Part shown: piece after piece, positions 54,501 to 64,000 of the stretch
How the letters are laid out: each line of letters starts with the position of its first letter
Numbering within the stretch: position 1 is the first letter of the stretch
Source of the DNA: Baylisascaris procyonis
Taxonomy: Eukaryota; Nematoda; Chromadorea; Rhabditida; Ascarididae
DNA length: 64,000 bases
Direction: 5' to 3'
Assembly (NCBI GenBank): GCA_037389465.1
Contig: JAZARR010000187.1
Span: 186,001 to 250,000 of the forward strand
Translations under genes and position numbers: made by a program
The notes under the pieces: generated by a model
The model's input: the letters and a program-made list of their open reading frames with translations, nothing else
What the model was told of the DNA's origin: nothing
The model's database searches: none

Positions 54501-57500
54501 CAAGAAAAAGGCTTGAATTAGACTCTCCATTCCGATGGTCATATTGCTGCAGCACTCCGCAAAATTTTTGAAATCGCTCCCCTCCTTGCTTTACCCCGAA
54601 ATAAATACTTGAAGTGCGGAGAAATTCATGGTTCGAAACAATTTTTTCCAGTAACAAAAAAAAAAAACGAACGGAACTGCAACAGTACAAATTGCAGCAA
54701 TAGATGAAGTAAAACCCTGAGAGCATAAATTCGCAACAGCTTAGGAAAACGGTTTTAATGGTGAATATTTCTTCGCGAAGTTTTAGCGGACCACAAAGAA
54801 CTTGCAGATGAATGGATGTATAAACCCTCTATTTCAAGTTAAACGATGGAATAAACGAGGAAGGAGGAATTAAAGAGGATTGATTTATGAGCAAAAAGAA
54901 GCGTTCAGTCAACACCAGGAATAAACGCCCGAGGCCCAGAATTTTGCAGATGGTATCTGATTCTGAAGCTGAGCAAGGGCTTCACATTACAAATTAATGA
55001 TATACATATCTGTCACCATATCTTTTATCTCAGCTGCTCTCATGAAAGCAGTGATAAAACATTCGGCATAATCGCTGGCGCAAAACAGCCGAAAATCGCA
55101 AATCCAGTGTTATCAGTTCATCAACGGTTAAGGTACACTGCCTTATTAGCTAATAAGCTAAAAAATTTTCTGGCAACATCTAAGAAACAAGAAGAGAGAA
55201 AAATTGATAAGGCAATTCTTGATTTCAAAGGGCATTTCCAATCAAAATTCAAACTGATCAGCTTATCATCTGATAAGTTTAAAAAGTCTACCGGTTGATG
55301 AGCCAAAAATTATGACAGACGGATATAAAATTCAGCACCTGTAGCCCACGGACACCGGGCAATATTGCATAGCCCAAATCGACTCCAACTACACAGAAGT
55401 TTCGCATAAAATTTTACTTCTATTACCTAATAAATGAAGGATTTATACTTTTTTTAAAAGAACGAAATTCCATATCTATAATCATTTGCCCAAAATAACT
55501 ACGACTACGTTAACATCTCAACGTTTCCAGGCCTTACTAAATCCTCAATTAATAAACTGAAAATCTTTTTTATGAATCCTTTTCAAGTGGCTCCTATCTT
55601 CGATAACTGTTCATTTGCTAAGTTTTTGGTTACGATAAATGTAAAATCCCACATCGCATTATTGCTCCCGAGTTCCAACTCCATTTTGTTAAAAAATTTT
55701 CGCCTAGTTCGCGAGCTATCATCACTTCAACTATTTTGCATAACCCTTCCTCCTCTTATCAAAGATCAGCTACATATATGTTCACATCTGTCCCTAAGCT
55801 ATTCATCACTGAAAAGCATTACTTCATCATACATCATCCAAATATACACATTCAAATGGGGCTGTAAAATTCGTTGCAACTAATGTGTGGCTCTATATTT
55901 TCTACTGTATTCTGAAAATTCGATATATGAACGTAATGTCTGAAACCTTTGTGGACCAAGATTGACGAAATGACTCCATCGATGATATTCCCGTTGTGCC
56001 ATAAATTCGGGTAGATATTTATAATGGAAGTCGATATCCCCATGGTTCTGAAATATACCCCACTTAGATTTTCAAAAAGAAGCGAATACAATAATGTGAT
56101 CGAAGCGTGAAGGCACACAGAACAAAGGCTTCTGAAGCATTCCCAAGAAGTATGTTCAAGCAAGTTCAAACAGAAGCATATTCAGTAATGCTCAAATAAA
56201 GACAACCGCAAAATTCATTTCTTCCTCTCGTGTTAACATAATTCCCTTACTCCACGTCTTTAACTATTACTTTGTGTTTCATTGGCCTCTCGGCCCTCGC
56301 CTCAGGTGGTGCAACTGGTACTATATGGCGGTAGAAATATCAAAATGCCAACAAGTTTGTTATGAACTTCGCACTCAATTCAAAACTCGTTCAATACCAA
56401 AGAAAGTTTATGGACCATAAAACCCAACGACTGCTCCTAATTGCAAAAGAACGAATAATTTAGCTGCCCGCCCACTCATACCCATGTGGCAGCCTTACAA
56501 TATGGCGATCATTAAGCACTGTGATTTTGACGATTTCATGCTCTATTCAATTGCATTCTGCTTAGAATGGAACCAAAATTTGCAAGAAAAAAGAATTCCT
56601 AAAAAATGCCAAGAGCGGCGGAATTTTCTGCACTAAAATTGGCAATCAAAAATTGATAACTCATAAAATTAGAGCAAACTTTGGGTGACACATTCATACT
56701 CTGCAGCGCTGACCAACTCCCCCTAGCAAATGGATCTCAAAAAACATACCTGAATGCCAACATAGGGAAGATAAGCGAAGAGCCACATTTGTGTACTCAC
56801 TGAGCCCACACTGCCGGTAGCGTGCTCGAAGCGATCCAATAGGCGCATTACTTCAGGCACTGCATCTCGTTGCCTCAAATCTGTCGGATTATTCACGAAT
56901 ACGATCACCTGCAATCAAACTGCAACAATCATCGTTATTCACCTATCCTTCAAAACCTCATTTTGCTACTGGCATATATGCAGTGTTATCTGGAGACTGA
57001 ACGAGTGAGAAATTTGACTTTTTTAAACAATTTCCGGTTAAATTAAAGTTCAAATTATCTGATTTAAAGTTATTATTAACTTAGTTCAACTTCAAAATTT
57101 CCAAAGTCTAAAGCTAAAGTTAAACTTGAAGTTAAATTAAAAAGATTCGATTTGAATCAACATTCGAACCAGACAAAGTTAAAAAACCGAAGATTAAAAA
57201 ATTGAAAATCTCGTTTTTAAGTGTCAGGCCACAAATTTCCTCAAAACTTTTTATCGGTCATAGGATGACCAGATCAATTTACTATGAATAACTTTAAAGC
57301 GGCATTTTCCTCGTACGACACTCTTTTTTCAAAATATTTCTCGAATTTATTGCTCTCACCCTCCCCACTCCCTCCATTACGTGAAGGGAATTTCGATTCT
57401 TGTGCTGTTCCCACTTAGTTCATACTGGTTCAGCAGTTTCAAGCAGTATACTTTAGCCATATCATAGTTAAAAAGTGACAAGAAAATAAACTTGCTCTAC

Positions 57501-59456
57501 TTCAACATGCAGATTCCAAAGAAAACTCGCGTACTAGTCAATAACAGAGATAATACGAAGATTTAAATAAAGCATTTTCTTCCCTAATTGAAGCAATTTT
57601 TCCAAACATGCCACTAGTGAAAGTCTTTCATAATCTTTACAAAGATTTTAGTTTTCCAGACGCAACAAAAAGTTATTCCTTTAAAATGCTGTCGGAACAA
57701 ACAAACGTTAGATGTGATGCTTCGAAGTGAAGTGAAAAGCAAAAGATTGCAGTCTTAAAACACAATAATTTCAAATGATTTTCATTGAAAATGAAACATT
57801 ACCTGACCGCCTTCCTTGAAAATAATATCCCTCTGGATCTTCACGAACGGTAGTAGAGGCGAGTCGTCCAGAAACAGTTTCTCAGATGTCAGCCCAACCT
57901 GCAGAACAAAAAAGTAACCATATTTGTATATTATATGAGGTCAAAGTAATCTAAAATCCAGAAATACAATCATCATTCGATAACATGAATGGAGCCTCGA
58001 AATCATCTCAACTTCCGCTCATAGTCAGGTTCATCAGATACTTCTCAGTTTTTTTCACTTTCAGGGTTCTATTTTGTTGAGCCGATGAAGGCCACTGTAC
58101 CTTACAATTGCAATCCTCAAACCCGAAAAGTTAATTTAACTCCTTTCATATGCATCCTTATATCTAATAATAATCACTCATTGCGTAACAATTTGTTCTC
58201 TGAATTGATGAGCTGAATAAAACGGTCTTTGCCTATTCTTTTACTGATTATAATCCATAAACTTAAAGGATTTAATCAGAAATTTATAGAATTAAATGGA
58301 AAGCACGAAAAAATTCTAACTACTTAGTTAGTGCCTAGATCTAGAGAAATAAGTCGATTACATTTTACAGGTCGAACAAAAATGCTTACTCGACGCCCTT
58401 CAAAATAGTTTCTCTTTGAAGAGTAGGCAGCTACATTACCTAGATGCAATAACCTTCCAACTTTAGAAAATAGTAAAAAAGAGGAAGCAAGAATATAACC
58501 ACTGATATGACCATAATACAAATTCTTTTTTAGCCAAGCCATGAGAGGTGAAATTCTTTTGAAATATCCAAACGGGTGGAATTCTCATCACTTTGCATAT
58601 TCATATTATAAGCTAAAACGTATGGAGAATCCTAAATTTCTGAGCGAAATTAGCAAAATGAGATGAAGAAATGAGCAGATAAAATGCTAGTCATGAGCAG
58701 CTTCCGTTTAATTCCCAACACTTATAGAACCCTTTACATAGATATCAAGGACTCAAATCTCACATCCTAGACACCACTTTCTGGATAACTCAATAGATCT
58801 TTCCTTCCTTATTGCTATCATTAATATCAGTCAGGATAGTGACCTCTATGAGGGTTGTTCAACTAGACAAATGTGGGGCTTCTGTCAAATATACGTCAGG
58901 AGCTACAAGTTGCTACATACATCACGCAATTCTTTCTTTCCCTTCTCCACAACCTTGACCACAAAAATAGCGTGGAACCCTCATCATCAAACGAACTATC
59001 GAAAATACTCAAAAAAAATTCAGTCAACTTTTCAACTGTAGATCTGCAAATGTGGTCATTTCTTTCTACAAAAAAAAAATGAACTGGCAAAATTCGACAA
59101 CTGACTTCATCAATAAAATAATAATGTTTGTAGATTAAATGAAACGTACCCTTATTTGCATGAGGCCCAACATAGAAAATGTCCAATATGCAATGAGAAA
59201 GATGAACATAAATATTCGAGCCGCCATACTTAACGAAATATCCACCCAAAGATCAACAAACGCGTTTAGTGCGTTGATTAGCATTCCGCTAAATTTCGCC
59301 TCTTCTACTGCCTGAAAAAAAAAGATGAAGAAATAAATAAAAAAATGAATAAATAAATAAATAAATAAATAAATAAAATAAACAAAATAGATATATTAAA
59401 TAAATAAATAAATAAAGTGAATAAATAAACAAATAAATAAATAATAAATAAATGAA

Positions 59457-59503
<47 letters not shown>

Positions 59504-62001
59504 AAAGTAAATAAATAAGTGAATAAATAAATAAACGAAAAATAGATAATGCATCGTACGCGTAATTTTTTACCTTTATGTGTACTGTTATCCACTTGAT
59601 TATTACATAATATTATTGCTTACCACTTCAATAGTTGCTTAGAATTTATCACAATATCGCTATCACAATAAACAATTTTATCATTTGAAATGAATTTGGG
59701 TCAGCCAAAAAAAAGCAAAACCGTAGAAAACTCATTAATCAAGGCCGACCTTAATTAAAATAGACGACCAATAGACATTTCTGAGAAACTTATAATGAAG
59801 CAGGTCAAAAGAAAAAATCATAAGACAGAATAAACGCACTCCTCAATTTCGACCTTTCATAAGCAGATATGAACGATTTTAAGGTCATCTTGTGTGAGAT
59901 TCGGGATAATAATTGTAAAATAAATAACCATTCGGCTTGAATATTCGACAAGTAATGTAAAATATTTTATATGCCTTTTTTCCAATTTTTAGTACATTTT
60001 TTAAAACTTTTTTCACATTATTCATACTGTTACATTTTCTAACTCAACTAATTTTTTATTCATCTCTCTAAAATAAATGGAAAGGAATTCCTACGCTAAG
60101 AATCTAAAATTCATCATAGTAAATCGATTTTCTCAAAACTGTTGCAGAAATCTAAATTTAAAAAAAAAACGCTCATTGTCGCAGCCACTGTTATAAACAA
60201 ACAATAATAATTTCAGAGCTATCATATTTTTACACACATTATGAACAACGATATCAACACTGCATCGCGTTTCCTTTTGCCAAAACAACTAAAAAATAAA
60301 AACAATAAAACTAAACAATACAAAATAGAACAGCGACGTCATAGCTTCATCTGACTCTCTAAAAAGTGTTACTCAACTTTCCCGTGTGACTTGCAAAGCC
60401 TTGAAGCATCCACTGCAAGACAACGATTCTCTTCATTTAAGATACTGTGAGAAGGGAGAAGATGCCGATAAATGAATAAAACCACGATTCAAATAATGAC
60501 TTTTCAGGTATTCACCGTAGCACCTGTCAGTACCATGGATATTGAAGCATCTAACACAACATCAAAATTGCTGTCTACTATTAAACATGAGCACCCACCA
60601 TGATTAAACCAAACCGTCCAGAAAATGACATGCATATTTGAATAACGACAGTTAAAGGAAAGCACTAAACTGAAAAACAAAAGCAACAAACAAATAAAAG
60701 TGATTTAAAAATTAACCGGGATAATTCATCAAAAATTTATAGACTACTGGAAAAGAAAAAAAAAGTGACTAACCGATTTCGATTCGGGCACAACTATGCA
60801 CGGTGCATAGGCATTAAGACGCATCTCCTCACGACGGCCTCCATAGGTCAAAATCGCAGAAAAGAAGAATATCTGATAGAAATAATCGAAAACAACGGCC
60901 ACGCTAATAAATATGCTGAACACCTGCAAAACTTGTTATAGTAGTTACTGTAAAAAAGATATATTATTTTTCAGACAAGTTTCTGATACATCGCTTCAAA
61001 GAGAATGGAATCATGGGTACGAAGGATGTCGACTACTTTCCGTATTAAAGTAAGGGCAGCGATGTGCAGTAATGTTGATGCCCCAAATTTCTTACGTATA
61101 TAAAAAGCTATTAAAAGTGACCATCTTTTAGTATATCAGTATACAAAAAATAGTTCTGGCAACGTTTTGTGAGTATCATGGCTGCTGATTTCACATCGTT
61201 CTGGACCTTCTTAAGGAAGGCTGAAAGTTAATGTCCCTGATCCCTCTTTTTAGTGCTGGATTCATGTGCGAATTATAGATATCGATACAAATTCTTGCCC
61301 TTCAATCGCAGGTGATTCGCATTGTTCCTCATTTATGAGACGCGATCTTCAATAGCCTATTTCGGCGAAACGCGAACGCTATAGACCACCTCCACACTAC
61401 AAATATAAACCCCGTCCCTAATTGATACACTGTGTACTGATTATCCGCCATGTTGCCATGCGGTTAAAAAAAATAACGGAAAATTTCCTATGAAAGACAA
61501 CATTAAAAGTGGAGAAATACAGATCTATGTTTAAACGTTCTATCACTTATTCTTTTGAAACACATGCTGCGCCTCCATACATGTTATTCTTGAATAAGCA
61601 TGTGCTTTGAAACCTATTTATACCCACTAAGTTCCATAATATCTAACCTTAGTGGTTTTCAAGCTGAAACTACTTGGCAGGCGAACCATGAGGCAGACAT
61701 ACACATATCCGCCCAACGGGCTTCCATTCTACTAGGCGTCAAGTGAAAAAAAATAAAGAAGAAAAACCTGGATGGCAGGTGTTGGTGCGAAGGCACTAAT
61801 CGCGAAAGATAAAAAGTTCGTCAACGATGTAATCGTTATCGAAGGTCCTGCTTCAGCAAGCATCTCTGCGATCCGTTCCTCCACAGGTAGTTTCCTATCC
61901 GTGCGATGATAACAATACAAAAATATAAACACGTCATCGACACCAATCGCCAGAATCAGGAACGGTACGACGCTTACAATGGGAAGAAATGCGAAACCCA
62001 G
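51563..62001 (-). CDS. Patched-related (PTR) sterol-sensing-domain protein, partial (C-terminal 545 aa)
   Basis: Exons (minus): 62001-61768, 60923-60774, 59311-59150, 57898-57803, 56908-56750, 56047-55947, 54353-54176, 52690-52421, 51850-51563 (stop TGA 51565-51563). Every junction is GT-AG and in frame. The first exon enters within the sterol-sensing domain ([20 protein letters not shown], then [13 protein letters not shown]); exon 2 ends that domain with the family-typical TYGGRREE. Exons 3-7 encode a membrane helix and the second extracellular loop ([40 protein letters not shown]). Exons 8-9 are the second block of helices, with MAIGFSVDF mirroring GVDD. PTR proteins are RND-type membrane proteins expanded in nematodes and linked to moulting and trafficking. 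The N-terminal part, roughly 300 aa, was not found within the window. The last exon could alternatively splice on at CAAAAG|GTTCGT instead of ending at this stop. Confidence 0.92.
59329..59548. repeat. (TAAA)n microsatellite beside a PTR acceptor site
   Basis: About 50 imperfect TAAA/TAAATGAA units. In the PTR transcript this reads as (TTTA)n ending 18 bases before the acceptor of exon 59311-59150. A 96-codon minus-strand frame across it (Ile-Tyr-Leu-Phe repeats) is an artefact of the repeat. Confidence 0.95.
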
Positions 62002-64000
62002 CTGCAATTTGTAGCATTCATCTTTTGCATTATAATTTTACCGCTTCTGGATCAATTAGCAATAATAATTCTAAATCAGATCGCATATTGTTACCTTCTG
62101 TAAGATGTATAAAATGTATTACACCTGCATCTTCCTTCCTTAGAGCGATTGATCTGATAAACAAGGTTTACCCTAACCACTTTCATGTTCTTTTTAACCG
62201 GAATTTAATCTCCATTCATAATTGAAAGGATTTCTAGCTCATAGTACGAAACTGGCTCATAAAATTGGAAGGATTTTGCAATAGGAAATTCAAAACCCTC
62301 AGATATTGCTTCAAATAACCCAGCAATATATTAATAACGACAACAATAGAAACATAGGGATATATTTATCCACTCAAGCTATCTAGTCTCAATCACATAA
62401 AATTGTCTAGCCAAGTTTTATGCAAGGCCTTTCAAATTTTGTTATAAATTTGTCTACATATCAGTTCCACTTCTGTTCGTTGGTAAATAACTGGAACCAT
62501 GAGATGCACCGAACAAGAAAATGATGGAAGATTCTTCTATGCTGACGAATCGGCTCTTCCAGTCATATTCATAGCAAAATCCTCCCATACCTGGTTCATA
62601 AGAATATCCATCTGCGGAACAACAGTATCGCCAACAATACTAGATCCCAACTCCGATCCAAAGCGCTGCCCAGATTCTCTAACCACTCAGCCAGCTCCGT
62701 CAATGCATCAAGGTCAATGATGGATTAATTCATCCGATAAATACAAAAAAATTTCACTAATCTTCACCTCATTACTCGCTTCTGACAGTCAGTAAATATC
62801 TGTGAGGTATAATAAATATACCCTAAAACACCTTGCAAGAAACATTTACCACTTCATTCTTTCACAAATCTCTGAGCCATTAATAAAATAAAATTAAAGA
62901 TAAGAGTCGTAGCTGTAGGCCCAATCACATCGGTTCAGTACAACAATTACACTAAAGCAATGCCTACACATCCGGAGTTTCAGAGTTCCTTCGCTAGCGG
63001 AGTCATTGTTTTCCACGAGTGACACTGTGAAGCGGTATGACCACTACAATTACTGTCTGCGTAATGGTTTCTGGCTGAGAGATAAGAAGGAAACGAATGG
63101 CGAAACACCGGTGATGAAATCCGACCACATCATTTCTCTCATAAAAGTTAAAGTTAGCGGGCAAAGGGAAACCTGGGAAGAACCTTGAGTAATGATTGTT
63201 TTTGTGAATTATAAAAAAAAATATTGAATACAGCAGCCGGTAAAAATGATATTGGTACAAACCCTTTCCTTATTATGTTCCTGCTTATCAGAACGCAATA
63301 GAAATTAAGCAGCGTTGCATGTAACGTAACCACTTACCTAATATTCATGTTTTGCCAACACATCTTATCGTATCAACACAGAACCATCCTTTACAATATC
63401 AATATAGACTACTGAGATGTAACTCTTAATTATCCTTTGCAACAGTCTTATTCTCCCAATAATCGAAACTTTGTTGCTTTTTTGCAATCAATTTTTGTAT
63501 CATTTTAAAATTGACAAAAATGAAGATGGAGCCTAAAACGAGGAAACTGTAACCATACATTAAAGTCAAAGAGTTACAAAACCTCTTCCTTCTTTTTTGG
63601 CTTCGTTGAAAACCTCTAACAGTGAGATATAAATGTCGCCATGACAAGCTGTTCTATTAAATATCGGCCATAATTAAGGCCCTTATGCATAAGTTATAAT
63701 CGGCATCATCAACGATGGAATTAGACCTGCACGCTATCTAACTGCTACCCCTTTCGTTCTTTTATGCTATGAGCATCAACAAAGTACTCATTAATATAAT
63801 TAATAAAAGAAATGACAGTTGCTACTTAATCTGTACCGTTAAGTATGCGAACACATTGCTTTTCGCTTATTGAAGTTTTAACATACCTACTCAAAAACTT
63901 TTTCTTATTCAAGCAGAATTGCTCAACGACACAATAATTGCCAGGGTACTATTCGACGAATTGAGCTTTAAGCACAAGAAGTCACCTTTAACTATCATGC
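62002..64000. other. 5' intron or flank of the PTR gene, with unassigned coding-like patches
   Basis: A PTR exon encoding the first helices would be expected next, but no frame here shows them. Patches worth noting on the minus strand: 62720-62590 (see findings), 63190-63003 (open on both strands), and 63647-63426, a 73-codon frame with a basic N-terminus and one hydrophobic segment (GYSFLVLGSIFIFVNF). None has supporting splice context. The rest is AT-rich and stop-rich. Confidence 0.4.

Noticed and set aside
54478..54726. Possible extra PTR exon between exons 56047-55947 and 54353-54176
   Set aside because: The two flanking exons already join in phase and in family-consistent sequence ([13 protein letters not shown]... 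[11 protein letters not shown]); this frame shows no PTR motif.
59305..59595. 96-codon minus-strand ORF
   Set aside because: It is the translation of the (TAAA)n microsatellite.

Overview
The window is AT-rich eukaryotic DNA with split genes, and the genes point to a nematode. There are short exons of about 47-290 nt, introns from 60 bp to over 2 kb, T-rich acceptors ending in TTTTCAG or TTTTAG, and many (TA)n microsatellites. Conserved exons show a phenylalanine hydroxylase and a nematode-type patched-related (PTR) protein. The order cannot be settled from sequence alone; a clade V (rhabditid/strongylid) worm is my inference. I see no bacterial genes, rRNA, convincing tRNA, CRISPR or intact transposon.

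Layout, left to right. (1) 80-946, minus: two exons of a single-pass membrane protein that runs off the left edge. (2) 6339-16961, minus: a ten-exon gene for a protein with two tandem BTB-type modules. I rebuilt it from splice phases; it is largely absent from a simple ORF view because the exons are short. A possible first coding exon lies about 12 kb upstream at 29238-29306. Its fifth intron holds a rearranged block of 28-bp minisatellite, duplicated and inverted segments and (TA)n arrays. (3) About 17-29 kb: large intron or intergenic DNA with several tandem repeats and one perfect 26-bp GC-rich palindrome. (4) 36003-46782, plus: a complete eleven-exon phenylalanine hydroxylase gene (463 codons) with a GC-AG second intron and a possible alternative 5' exon at 32079-32157. 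(5) 46783-51562: convergent intergenic DNA with unassigned coding-like patches. (6) 51563-62001, minus: the C-terminal two thirds (nine exons, 545 aa) of a PTR sterol-sensing-domain protein. Its N-terminal part was not found and probably lies beyond the right edge.

The double-BTB gene and the hydroxylase gene diverge, and the hydroxylase and PTR genes converge. In C. elegans the hydroxylase (PAH-1) and several PTR proteins both affect cuticle and moulting, so the neighbours are thematically related, but nothing here shows that they are co-regulated. All exon joins are inferences from reading frame, splice consensus and family similarity, and have not been checked against transcripts.
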